The position numbers were made by a program, and so were the translations under genes. Shown in pieces: positions 54,101-59,255 of a DNA stretch of 64,000 nucleotides (position 1 is its first letter; each line of letters begins with the position of its first letter). The notes below the pieces were generated by a model, which saw only the letters and a list, made by a program, of their open reading frames with translations, was not told the origin of the DNA and did not search any database. The stretch comes from Actinoplanes oblitus (lineage in GTDB: Bacteria; Actinomycetota; Actinomycetes; Mycobacteriales; Micromonosporaceae), in assembly GCF_030252345.1 (NCBI RefSeq), contig NZ_CP126980.1, forward strand, positions 1,627,501 through 1,691,500, written 5' to 3'.

Positions 54101-54560
54101 GCCCAGCAAGGGCTGGCTGGAAAGGTTCAACCAGCTCAACCCGGGCGAAGGCGGGTTGTTCGAGCCGGTGGCCCATGAGATCAACCACCTCGGTGGCGGG
54201 GAACTCCGCACCCGGGACTTCGCCGACACGGTGCGGGGCGAGGACCCGGCTCGTGACGTCGGCGTCCATCCCGACGCCGGCCAGCGTGCCCTGGTGGACG
54301 AGTACGCCGCCCGGCTGGAACGCGACGTCCTCCCGGCCGCCAGAGCCGAGGCGCGGGACATCGCGGGCGAGGTGGCCCGGCAAACCGGCGAGCGCGTGCG
54401 GTTGTCCTACGAGTCGCGGGACGGATCCGCTCTGCACGCCGAGGTCGAGCGGATGGCCAAGGGCAGCTGGACGGAGCCGGCCCGGCCGGATGCGCGGGTC
54501 GGCGACGTTCTGGACGCGGTCCGCATCCGGATCACCGCGCCGGACACGGCCACCCTGTGA
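42105..54560 (+). CDS. giant type VII-linked polymorphic effector with GT-B, GNAT and metallopeptidase-like domains
   Basis: A 4151-residue protein. Layout: 1-110 WXG-like head (W79-S-G); 125-165 hydrophobic; 200-340 Lys/Arg-rich helices; 362-445 Gly-rich hydrophobic; about 560-1000 disordered with GDRVGGERVGG repeats; 1000-1215 a domain with the zinc motif HEVDH at 1083-1087; about 1567-1617 REQAA coiled repeats; GNAT-like repeats at about 1662-1905, 2024-2290 and 3662-3925, with acyl-CoA loops Q1740-NRGF, Q2128-GRGM and Q3761-KRGF; GT-B-like domains at about 2497-2865 and 2886-3285, the second with DGFGLVASEA at 3185. HEVAE (2396), HEITE (3483) and HEINH (4024) punctuate the rest. The frame stays open past the TGA at 54558. 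It is probably a secreted toxin or surface-modifying machine; the activities are inferred from motifs. Confidence 0.78.
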   Translation: MSGGDDHEFLTSLVDWFAEIEQWIPGAHTAVGEIILGEIPLANANAIYDLADQWGLLAEAMQEAYQDISMMANPILENWSGDGAAQEFVEQWFAYLEGLRGNADSAAGMRNFVQNYGLEVELLKYMAALNLFMLAASLIPLIAAAIPTGGASLGPAMGMVAATKLAVKKLGEATLHKISQMTLRTSLRALGRLFTKLPGMVAKGVPRAIGRGAAAAGRGAAAAGRGAINLGKYGLRAGGRGLRNFGKSVAGKMTRDELRKLPGQVLRSLRPREMMARGISKAVANKLAAQQLRGLARKGFKGALKNQTRQALKRELSKEIRQQLLNKWAGVEMRKAAETATAKELEKMAAGAIEKSALGREFGKFVGTRIALGGAMMGGGDLIAQGLQMASGNRAELDFGHLGNSTFQGAAFGAGMFGGPLGHAVGGAFAGGTTAAAGEVIASSQDPNHQFSWTNVGHGAVQGAAAGAVFGGQTHLEHANLGGGELRIGQELHVLPGHEGGFNVVSSMPDGGSHLLLTSDGYVTFQNADGTGMHPTEIADRPDVQAAKSEHWGPSAAPGPESAPPARVEAGGGGTTVRQTPAAGDGAGRSAGGGSSSGDGGSRSGGAPAGGDRTQVRAGGDAPAGGDRTQVRAGGDAPAADRSGGDRAPDTTAARPDHDTAAGSARDGADSSRTTDARPPGGDPPTPARDGTSTSDHQVPARQEPAGDPVPAGDRAVAGGDRPAVGADRLPGAADHSSPSGDHTTAASGDRAAHDGSPAGRANEPAARTSELADRSSEPAARSSEPADRAGASADRVATPADHRPSTVEQVGGDRVGGERVGGDRVGGDRVGPEHLGADRAGGEPATIDRAGVDRIGTEPAGMDSSGGDHARVERPDGDREAPARDTGEPRGGTERRDSGVAPATGPIDIPRRTEAGGSVARGETSGVDRGSGPAHRDGSTGERPARPDEPSTHTESGANPPHDGPPHDPTGVRPEDSAAPRPDDRTTAQPDDADYPMRDAGAEVGHPANPETIRQGTVRMELHPDFPAVVEYLDQHGFKLVVDPEGARVVQRDVYDVTGKHLLRTEREVRYLDGMRFLDLEHEVDHVHQLVDRFDGKLATEAQRERPGNTPKDYLNAPGKLNASQDRIVEYHVRLQEYIRLAERGVDRHVLEQHASGVEMQRAKYQKVALGRHNDERARWTRTYFPDIHELRQRYEQLRAFEHDDGSVTRSYPEVRDGRPMSKAPIGDHGERAGEAAPSEARDAGAEPRRESPSGSHRHPAPGTEAPRLVPIDVPAPEQPVAAAHEVTATVNSELGELVYHGREAGAADQPYRADWDADNQRLRVHYGDGVAVDVKIQVNESIPPGHAVVVRPHLEPVDGGGWRQHGDAGVGLSAHVPSEPTARAAYVRESLHEAWRALHSEVGEHLSPRAERPAHDLGSPHDGQPAHDGTPPHDGQPPHDGTPPDALRPEERMRVLEVLRGEVVEQPADVVNRHAAARTEPPPVERLGPDEVTTRLRMRGGPEQLGRWAGDHLAEQSEHGGMRPKSAEEIARTVDRLADQAVDQVRRGAEEAGSRQPVREQPHERAAREQAAREQAAREQAAREEAAREQAAREHAARERAAREQAAREHERPGRETRDDVRYEHEVGQRPGGGDGPRLPGEPRSSLRDFFSDTMEASPEWTEAVKREFSRELSGRDFGGLDVRVDRVDVGSRSLEVKISAIDPVTGAEAGSAIRRFSVEGGRFEVHHYDFSMHEDYQNRGFSHAFNGHMEGWYVDSGVDRITIQAGKSVGGYAWASAGYDWNHATDRQANLVLGRLEREIGQFQSDMNALVNAARRPEEEGSTIRFLLDRHGYPDVATALEGLAHQRAEASDLLARARATGYGNPGFPSPHEISQVGRTDQTGPRGTWIGKRTMLGSGWHGAKAPERHPEAPLRTEPEAPPRTEPEAPPRTEPGARPDHDAGLDRIRRALDPDYDPARRPEPAETPRPTESRDGYPRHEAPRDENARQEAPRDGFTPHGDTPGDGYPAHDAPWARGETPDVIDMIPRTAEEAAAWNAAIGDAISAKFEGKQFAGLGIEVMGSDHPNYQHDLGSVRTEPDRVTVKFTVKSPDGTRTVGHGGWEFRREPDGGLTVKIDALFLDKDVQGRGMATDLNYFMEHWYQQSEAPRIRLELHAVQAGAYAWARDGFTWEPHGGGRVMNALRGQINEIDSHLSRLSRLGETELQPLYEKYGGRTPEQVAAHMREHRAEAAALVDRADQVSRGLRPPGDYPTAREVRVVGWSFQRGADAHWVGKDALLNGGDWHGYKVLRGPITAAEVPGGEFHGHARDVANPEAVRAIAEPALRERIPVDARHTVDVVPADSLPNGAVARSIPVDAAGRPLPDGHLPPSGGGYRIEVSDRAGDLAVPRAIAHEVAEIGAIELRARDGLDLHPPDTLRPGEAGPQRGLSPHDLGRLAERDYLRALAEEPEHTAYARSELDALDRHLGLSPDDPGAATRREIIGETGPAGRRDTRPLRLLAFDDTADGPLQHGTLRRLAAGLGATGDHVRLRIPGIEGGELGPGLHGVPADPIPGITGRISPLLRPDHLPADTDVLVGYGQTAGVAEARRDAFPDARVVQILDTVPVDPKHLDVIAKADVVVAMGPEVADGLRSALQAHGREPIPPVHEVVPPIDGGPIPPVREPGAGGYRILVANDDFGAHAQAADAVRELREQGVDARLRIALPGGDDVAMGWHRLALSDRAGAEVEIVRLPDDPAGRRELWHGADVLIDPRTTGMLDSAVTSAAGHGVPVVVAAESGAGRLFTDPLRISDGLGDHAVGDRSTFTDHVRRTLDDLPAARDRAAELRLDLLRRYHPEATAHAVHDAIAGLGDGVHRVDDATFHRTLDPRDVVLRHNDEAPAAEGTTRVMTVCTEYNSTAGGVITANRELSESFAAAGADVYGRVTRVDEGDLALTRTETPEGIHVRGVTEVWGVTDHKGGPDTRAMSMLLENLPPHVDVLVGNSRFGGGAARILQEHVYPDAEYVHVLHTSPEVLDAVRGNPAEGRGHAATEKALMAGASLVTGIGPLLGQEAARLAGSADGGPPAHTIISDMPRDPHDPPGRAGREGYTLYVQGRAGDPIKGVDFAAGLVHDLRADGVDVRLVVRGAKPEELSGMVDRLSEIAGTPVEVRPFVKSGTPEGRAELLNDLHQADLVLMPSIQDGFGLVASEAARAAVPVIAGEGTGAGMFFGDPRYVPHDLGGMSAVRDHNTVRSLLDAVRAEVGDADRISPEQVGRILRGVDEARRQEWLDQVRSVLDHIDDHHERAAGLRDHLDREYQVGNAARGVLRILRGEVTPEELAGRATHGPEAEARPTPHQTATESNPIRVRPDDPSTSTPDTPRPSTEGSRHTASPIDRTGFVPDGRPADVPSLTPHELHAAVHDVVPQDFAGDGVSFVATDGERVHVTLSDGTVRHFRAEIGSGMRDLAETTVRSGTPDDPHVVRVNDRVAGEQLSRVWVHEITETLAMRHAETRPQPHGVLRRTIAAIGRLFGGGDGPAAPERPRVDPHTAARLNERVHLQRQFDRAWSRPEEQARLRHEILGVERDLRALGHPVDSAFVHRQSALLSRDGVLGRRHDPAPDYGGHSGTSDPARANPSHPAGHVADPPAEVSHDTGSVPDHDPARDAHWTERRWEQEGRRPSFDELIPETDAEASRWEGAIREEFARHIEGREFGGLRVEFDEWGTPISAYRNEVVIRLRIRDADGNSVGTAIRQFSREHDGRLVVRHSSLKLHADMQKRGFASGFNRHMEGWYRESGVSHIEVRAVNKGAYVWAKAGYEWAPNNEGRSVEPILTELRRRIHGIDEALQQIGAGTADLGELRARYGGDSAQEIAENMRQERDAGQQILNRAARHAFGTEGYPTPREIAMAGARDHHSPDALWLGKEAMLGQDWNGVKPISDAGVQHARGDSSVRLSGAEVAERLSSRLGPELAGHLGRLVADPAAAPDLARMLSTPETVDRAGTVVAELAAGDALRPSKGWLERFNQLNPGEGGLFEPVAHEINHLGGGELRTRDFADTVRGEDPARDVGVHPDAGQRALVDEYAARLERDVLPAARAEARDIAGEVARQTGERVRLSYESRDGSALHAEVERMAKGSWTEPARPDARVGDVLDAVRIRITAPDTATL
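43920..44020 (+). repeat. 57-bp tandem repeat inside the giant gene
   Basis: Two near-identical copies encode GGDRTQVRAGGDAPA within the disordered linker (about residues 606-640). Further GDRVGG-type 15-bp repeats lie at about 44535-44590. They extend a flexible stalk. Confidence 0.65.
46366..46440 (+). repeat. 18/36-bp repeats encoding PHDG(T/Q)P units
   Basis: Four copies of a CATGACGG-based 18-bp unit, alternating in two forms, encode a proline-rich hinge of the giant protein. The REQAA block at about 46805-46955 is a second in-frame repeat tract. Confidence 0.65.
54558..54560 (+). other. in-frame TGA between the giant gene and the next reading frame
   Basis: The frame reads ACC CTG TGA AGC GCC TAC and continues open to 55745 in the same phase. 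The protein sequence on both sides (DAVRIRITAPDTATL, then SAYDHVRERFGV) looks like one uninterrupted domain. A recent nonsense mutation, readthrough or a sequencing error are all possible. Confidence 0.75.
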
Positions 54561-54575
54561 AGCGCCTACGACCAC

Positions 54576-55745
54576 GTGCGGGAAAGGTTCGGCGTCGGTG
54601 AGGACGGCCGCATCCTGCGGATCGACAACACGTATGCCGATCCGCCGCATGGTCTCCGCGCGCCCGCGGAGCGCGGGATCTCCATGGTGGTCAAGGTTGA
54701 GGTCGAGGGTCGTACGCACGCGTACGAGCTGCGGCTGATGACCGAGCGGGCGGCGGTGGCGGCTGATCTCCAGTCCGTGATGCTGCGGTCGCTCACCGGC
54801 GAGACTGTGCACGAGCGGGCGCTGTTGGTCGAGCAGATGGTCCGGGAGGCCGCCGCACTCGACCAATTGGAGTCCCGGTCCGACACCATCGCCGATGTGG
54901 AGGCTCGTGCCACCCGGGACGCCGTGGAGCGGCAGAAGTTCCAGGACGACCTTCAGCTGAAGAAGGACAAGCGCTTCCTGACCGCCCTGGAGACGAACGG
55001 CCTGACAGAACATCTCATGTTCCAGGGCCTTGACGGGCAGACGCGGGGAAAGATCGCCGCAGCGCTGAACGACTGGCCGAAGGAGACTACGCCGGAACTT
55101 CGCGAGAAGATTCGCCAATGGGCGTTCGCGGAGGCGCACGGCGATGTCCGGGTGTTCGCGAACCATGTTGAGTTCGCCCGGGCCAAGTGGAAAGAGATGG
55201 TGGCGGAACAGAATCCGATCATGCGTGAGGAGCTGCGCGAACAGGGAAAGCAGCTCTCCGAGAAGCAGATCAAGGCCGCAGTGCAGAGAAGTGCTACTTC
55301 GATGATGTCTGCCGACGAAGGATTTGCCCGATTGCGGGCCGCATTGCAGGCAGACCTCGACCACATCGCTCGGATACCGCATTCCGCCTCTCTGCCGAGT
55401 CGCGTACATCCGGACCTGGTTGATGCCAGGCTCTCGGAGATCGAATACCCGGCGTGGGAGATGCCCGAGGCAGAGGCATACCATGCGCATAAACATCTAG
55501 CCGAGTTGCCGCCTGAGGACAGGTCCGATGGCAATCCGATCGATGTCTATACGCGAAGTCTTCTGAAGACCATGCTGGTAGGCGAAATTCGAGTCGAGCC
55601 GCCTGTGAATGAGGGTGGAAAAACGATGATCACCTTCCAGCGGCAGTTGGCGGACGCCCGGTTCGTATTGCTGGCTCGGGTGTTCGTCGGCAACGACGGC
55701 TCGGCCGTGGTCGCGACGTATGGAAGGGTAGAGGCCGCAAGGTGA
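54576..55745 (+). CDS. C-terminal continuation of the giant effector (split toxin domain)
   Basis: A 389-residue frame from the GTG at 54576, in phase with the giant gene and only 16 nt after its stop, without a ribosome binding site. The first 70 residues (RERFGVGEDGRILRIDNTYADPP to GRTHAYELRLMTERA) continue a fold begun before the TGA. Together, D-x-x-x-x-R-I in DAVRIRI, the late beta-strand KVEVEG and YELRLMTERA weakly resemble the RelA/SpoT synthetase core (DxxGxR...EIQxRT). Residues of about 100-290 are a helical domain; the last 60 form a beta-rich end. If readthrough occurs, the full product would be about 4546 residues. GC content is lower than in the neighbours. Confidence 0.6.
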   Translation: MRERFGVGEDGRILRIDNTYADPPHGLRAPAERGISMVVKVEVEGRTHAYELRLMTERAAVAADLQSVMLRSLTGETVHERALLVEQMVREAAALDQLESRSDTIADVEARATRDAVERQKFQDDLQLKKDKRFLTALETNGLTEHLMFQGLDGQTRGKIAAALNDWPKETTPELREKIRQWAFAEAHGDVRVFANHVEFARAKWKEMVAEQNPIMREELREQGKQLSEKQIKAAVQRSATSMMSADEGFARLRAALQADLDHIARIPHSASLPSRVHPDLVDARLSEIEYPAWEMPEAEAYHAHKHLAELPPEDRSDGNPIDVYTRSLLKTMLVGEIRVEPPVNEGGKTMITFQRQLADARFVLLARVFVGNDGSAVVATYGRVEAAR

Positions 55746-56965
55746 CGCGCCGCAAGTTCACGCCTGAAGAGTTGAGCGGATTCGCATTGCACGCTCTTGA
55801 GACGGCCACGCCGGGTGACCGCTGGGTGCGCCGCGCGATCGCGGATTTCTTCCTTGCGCTGGTGGATTTGCATGAGGCAACTCCGGATGGCCAGCTCCCG
55901 GGTGGTGAATTCCTGCCCGCTGTGGTGGTGCAGCTGGAGCGGCTGCGGTCTGACGTTGCAATGGCCGTCGTCTATCAGATTGACGAGATCGATGAGGCTG
56001 GATGGGAGCGACGTGCTGAGGCGTTGCGGGTCCGTTCGGCTTTGCAGTATCTGAAGGAAGATTTCGTCGGCACCTCGATGGCGGAGTTGGTGGACGCGGA
56101 GACGCTTGCTGACGCGGATGTCGCGATCAGGGAGTTGATCGGGGAGCACGGCCCCGCCGATGCGGAGGATGTGCCGGCGTTCGTGCCGGTGTCGCATTGG
56201 TGGTGGGACAGTTCGTTCCGGGCGGCGATGCCGGACTGGGTGACGGTGTATCGCATCGGTGAGGCGCCGGACGATCTGCGACCGGCGTTCCACATCGTCG
56301 ATCGGGCGTATCCGCGGCCGTGGCTGGCGGAGGCGGCTCGGGAGGAGGCGTCCAAGGCGCTCTCCGAGCGGGGGATCATTCGTTCGCTGTCGGGTTTCGA
56401 GGGCTCGTCCGGGTATTCCGGTGATGGACTGCCCACCTGGGAGGAGTTCCGGCAGCGGCATTTCGTCGAGGGTGTTCCGTTGCCGGTGCGAAGTGTGCCG
56501 CGCGACTATGAGCCGCCATCGGGTGTGGATGCCATGCGGGCGGAGATCCGGCGGGAGGGCTCGGCGGTGCTGGCCGAGCTGGAGAGTATCGCCGGGGAGG
56601 CCTTTCCAGGTTCGCCGACGCAGCTCAACAGCATCGACGGGCCGCTGCGGATGTCACCGGCATCGGTGTACCAGCACGAGGAGCTGTGGGGGTTCCGGAT
56701 CAGTTTCATGGTGTTCCCCGAGTTCCCGGCGGATGTGCCGCCCGCTGACGAGATCGCCGCGCTGGCGCCGGTGCTGACGGCACGTGGCTGGAGCGTCGGC
56801 CCGACGCTGGAGAAGGCCGGCAAGCTGGAGGTTGACGTGTCGCGGGGAGAGCTGCTCCTGCACATCTTCGCCGAGCCCGGGGCGGTCACCTGCCACGTGG
56901 TGTCGCCGCGCTACCGGGCGCCTGACGAGCCGGGCGCCACCTGGGTCATCGAGCCCCGCTCATGA
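55742..56965 (+). CDS. unknown protein, candidate immunity or partner of the giant effector
   Basis: A 407-residue protein from the GTG at 55742, overlapping the preceding stop by 4 nt (GTGA), so it is translationally coupled to the effector. The N-part is helical (FALHALETATPGDRWVRRAIADFFLALVDLHEAT). A central aromatic segment HWWWDSSFRAAMPDW lies near 158-172. The C-terminal 110 residues form a beta-rich unit (LNSIDGPLRMSPASVYQ, WGFRISFMVFPEFP, VDVSRGELLLHIF). There is no signal peptide and no family is recognised. Position and coupling suggest immunity or chaperone function. It overlaps the next gene by 4 nt (ATGA). Confidence 0.7.
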   Translation: MTRRKFTPEELSGFALHALETATPGDRWVRRAIADFFLALVDLHEATPDGQLPGGEFLPAVVVQLERLRSDVAMAVVYQIDEIDEAGWERRAEALRVRSALQYLKEDFVGTSMAELVDAETLADADVAIRELIGEHGPADAEDVPAFVPVSHWWWDSSFRAAMPDWVTVYRIGEAPDDLRPAFHIVDRAYPRPWLAEAAREEASKALSERGIIRSLSGFEGSSGYSGDGLPTWEEFRQRHFVEGVPLPVRSVPRDYEPPSGVDAMRAEIRREGSAVLAELESIAGEAFPGSPTQLNSIDGPLRMSPASVYQHEELWGFRISFMVFPEFPADVPPADEIAALAPVLTARGWSVGPTLEKAGKLEVDVSRGELLLHIFAEPGAVTCHVVSPRYRAPDEPGATWVIEPRS

Positions 56966-58017
56966 GCCGGCGACTGGCGCGGACCAGGCTGGAGGCGCAG
57001 TTGTACCTCGATCTGACGCCGTGTGAGTGCGGACATCTCGGCCTGGAGTCGCGGGCCGAGCCGGTGCGGTTCGAGGATGGCACGCCCGGATGCCGGTATA
57101 CCGGCACGTGCGCGGCGTGCGGACGGGCACGTGCCGATGTCTTCCGGGTGCCGGAAATCTCTCAGGACGTGTCGAGTCCGGACGAGGTGGTGTACGGGCT
57201 CGGTGGGCGTACGTCGGAATTGCTGGATCCGGCACAGTGGCTCTGGGCAGCGCAGCGGTACGCGGCCGCCGTACCGTCGACATCGGACAGCGCGCCGGAA
57301 GCCGAGCGTGCCACCGCGCGCACCTGGTTGATGGCGGCCGTGGCCGCCGTCGGGGAGACCGAGAAGTTCCTTCCGGAGGACGCGGACAGCGTGCCGGCGA
57401 CGGCGTTCTGGACCGAGGGCGGCCGGGCCTTCTACCAGCGGGACCCGCAGGCGTTCCACGAGCACCGGCTGGCGGACCTGCGGATGGGATACGAACGCCG
57501 GCTGCGCGCGATGCGGGACGAGGCGCCGCCACGGATGAGCCGTGCGCGAGCCGCCCACGTGATGACGGCGAACCGGATCCAGGAGGAGTGGGCGCAACGC
57601 CACGGCATCGACGACGAGGAGTGGGTGGAGGGCGGGGCGTCCGGGGCGCAACGCCGGTCACCGACCCCGCAGCAGCGGGCGGAACTCACCCGGCTGCTGC
57701 GTGCCGCGGCCGGGCAGGACGAGCGGACCGGGTTGTCGCTTGACGATCCGGTGGCCGGGCTGGCCGCTTTCCGTCAGTTGATCGCCGAGGTGGAGATCGG
57801 TTGGGCGGCCGATGTGCCGGAGCGTGACCGGCGTCGGGGCGCGGCGCTCTCCGCCTACCGCGCGTGGCTGGCCCGCGGTGGATGGTCCGACGAGGCGTGG
57901 CGTGAGCTGCTCGAGAACGACCGGGTGTGGCAGGTGCCGTGGGAGGCGTTGCCACCGGCGGCCGAGGTCTGGGAGATGGTGCGCGCCGCGCGGGCGGCCG
58001 CAGCCGGTCCGGCATAG
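56962..58017 (+). CDS. zinc-ribbon family protein A of the effector locus
   Basis: A 351-residue protein. The N-terminal 65 residues form a probable zinc ribbon: RTRLEAQLYLDLTPCECG with C21 and C23, then CRYTGTCAACG with C50 and C53, and a VFRVPE end. A SELLDPAQWLWAAQRYAA helix and the motif EKFLPEDADSVPATAFW follow. The C-terminus reads WEALPPAAEVWEMVRAARAA. It is a full-length paralogue of the gene at 60931 and shares its first 150 residues with the gene at 58043. No enzymatic motif is seen. It is probably an immunity or adaptor family linked to polymorphic effectors. Translation is coupled to the preceding gene. Confidence 0.72.
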   Translation: MSRRLARTRLEAQLYLDLTPCECGHLGLESRAEPVRFEDGTPGCRYTGTCAACGRARADVFRVPEISQDVSSPDEVVYGLGGRTSELLDPAQWLWAAQRYAAAVPSTSDSAPEAERATARTWLMAAVAAVGETEKFLPEDADSVPATAFWTEGGRAFYQRDPQAFHEHRLADLRMGYERRLRAMRDEAPPRMSRARAAHVMTANRIQEEWAQRHGIDDEEWVEGGASGAQRRSPTPQQRAELTRLLRAAAGQDERTGLSLDDPVAGLAAFRQLIAEVEIGWAADVPERDRRRGAALSAYRAWLARGGWSDEAWRELLENDRVWQVPWEALPPAAEVWEMVRAARAAAAGPA

Positions 58018-58030
58018 GTGCGGATCGGCA

Positions 58031-58036
58031 TATCAT
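58031..58036 (+). promoter_or_regulatory. -10 element TATCAT of a leaderless promoter
   Basis: TATCAT lies 6 nt before the GTG at 58043, within the block GGCATATCATCG that recurs before the gene at 63849 with the same spacing. Confidence 0.5.
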
Positions 58037-58042
58037 CGCTGG

Positions 58043-58570
58043 GTGCTACCGCCCGCCCGGACTCGCGACGAAGCCCATCTCTACATGGACCTGCACGGTT
58101 GCCCGAGATGCGGAAGTGTGGCCGTCGCCTGGGCCGCGTCAGTGGTCGAGGCCGACGGTGTGCCGGCCCGCCGGTATGCGGGCGCCTGCGAGGACTGCGG
58201 TGTCGACCGTGAGTTCGTCTTCCGGCTTCCCGAGCGTGCGACGCCGCCGGTGCCGGGGAGCTACGTCACCTTCGGCGCGGACGGCGACCCCTCCCGGCTG
58301 TTCGACGCGGGGGAGTGGGTCGCGATCGCCGACATGAGCGCGCTGGCGTCCGGGCTCGAAGACGTCCCGCCGGACGAGGCCCGGGAGTCGGCCACGATCG
58401 CCGTGGCCTGCTATGACGAGGCGCTCAAGTTCCTGCCGCCCGGCGCCGATCGATTGCCGGACGCGGCGTTCTGGAGTGTCGCGGGACGCGAGTTCCGGCA
58501 GCGCTCGCCGCAGCGCTTCCATCGGGACGACTTGATCGCCCGCCGCGACGATCTCCGCGGCCGCCGTTGA
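58043..58570 (+). CDS. zinc-ribbon family protein B (short form)
   Basis: A 175-residue protein. It has the ribbon DEAHLYMDLHGCPRCG with C20 and C23 and YAGACEDCG with C49 and C52, then FVFRLPER, a SRLFDAGEWVAIADMSA helix and EALKFLPPGADRLPDAAFW. It ends FHRDDLIARRDDLRGRR. It is the N-terminal half of the family seen at 56962 and 60931, and stops where those continue into their helical second halves. It follows protein A by 25 bp but has its own probable leaderless promoter. Confidence 0.72.
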   Translation: MLPPARTRDEAHLYMDLHGCPRCGSVAVAWAASVVEADGVPARRYAGACEDCGVDREFVFRLPERATPPVPGSYVTFGADGDPSRLFDAGEWVAIADMSALASGLEDVPPDEARESATIAVACYDEALKFLPPGADRLPDAAFWSVAGREFRQRSPQRFHRDDLIARRDDLRGRR

Positions 58571-58689
58571 CCGGAGTGGCGGCGGACGGGTTCCCGGTCC
58601 GACGGCCGAGGCGGTGTCTGTCCGTCGCGTCGTTCCGTTGGCCGCGGCCGGCACGGAGGTCGAGCGGAAGCCGCGAGCCAGGCGTCTAG

Positions 58690-58737
58690 GAGATCAGGGG
58701 GCTTGATCCGGAGACCGGTCAGCGGCTGGATCTGTAG
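58690..58737 (+). pseudogene. remnant of the 3' end of a gene like the one at 59256
   Basis: Read in frame, the segment gives EIRGLDPETGQRLDL and a stop, nearly the same as the last residues of the gene at 59256 (EIMGLDPETGQRVDI and stop). The nucleotide match over these 48 bp is about 80-85 percent. Upstream there is an in-frame stop and no matching coding sequence, so it is a relic. It overlaps the 3' end of the minus-strand membrane gene. Confidence 0.7.
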
Positions 58738-59188
58738 TGGCGCCCGGGCCCTGGAGACCCTCCTTGAACTTGCGGCGCTCCTCCTTGAACGTGTCGCGCT
58801 GCCGCCACAACTCCAGCACGAAATAGCCCGCCACCCACACCAGGATCACGCCGGGGAACATCAGCCAGCCGAGGATCGGGTGGGTGAGCTGGCCGACCGC
58901 TACGCAGGGCATCAACCAGGCGATGAACAGGAAGAGCGCGGCGCCGTTCTGCAGCGGGGTGCCCATCACCGTGTGGCGGTGGTCGTCCTTGGCGTTGAGC
59001 GCCTTGCCGACGAACCAGACGGCCGCGGCGAACACCAGCATGACCAGGGCCACGCCCAGCTCGGCGAGCTGGACGTTGTGGGTTCCGGTCAGGCGGTAGG
59101 TGGCCTCCTTGGCCAGGAACGCGGCCGGGATGGCCGCGCAGGAGAAGACGTAGAGCAGGACGCCGAAGCCGGTCCAGCGGATAATCAT
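58694..59188 (-). CDS. membrane protein of unknown function
   Basis: A 164-residue protein with four hydrophobic helices (about 5-27, 43-63, 82-100 and 105-126). A charged, probably cytoplasmic tail follows (WRQRDTFKEERRKFKEG) ending in a Pro/Ala-rich segment. No family motif is recognised. On the minus strand TAAGCT lies 6 nt before the ATG, so it is probably leaderless. It diverges from the gene at 59256 and is the only minus-strand gene within this stretch of effector-locus genes. Confidence 0.7.
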   Translation of the reverse strand: MIIRWTGFGVLLYVFSCAAIPAAFLAKEATYRLTGTHNVQLAELGVALVMLVFAAAVWFVGKALNAKDDHRHTVMGTPLQNGAALFLFIAWLMPCVAVGQLTHPILGWLMFPGVILVWVAGYFVLELWRQRDTFKEERRKFKEGLQGPGATTDPAADRSPDQAP

Positions 59189-59242
59189 CGGGGCAGCTTA
59201 GGGGGACGGCCGCCACCGATGCATCCCCGCGCCGCCGGTCGG

Positions 59243-59248
59243 TAGGCT
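59243..59248 (+). promoter_or_regulatory. -10 element of a leaderless promoter
   Basis: TAGGCT lies 7 nt before the ATG at 59256, with no ribosome binding site between. Confidence 0.45.
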
Positions 59249-59255
59249 CGGTGCC

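Noticed and set aside
54558..54560. TGA as a selenocysteine codon
   Set aside because: No bacterial SECIS-like hairpin is evident right after it, and the residue sits in a non-redox-like segment.
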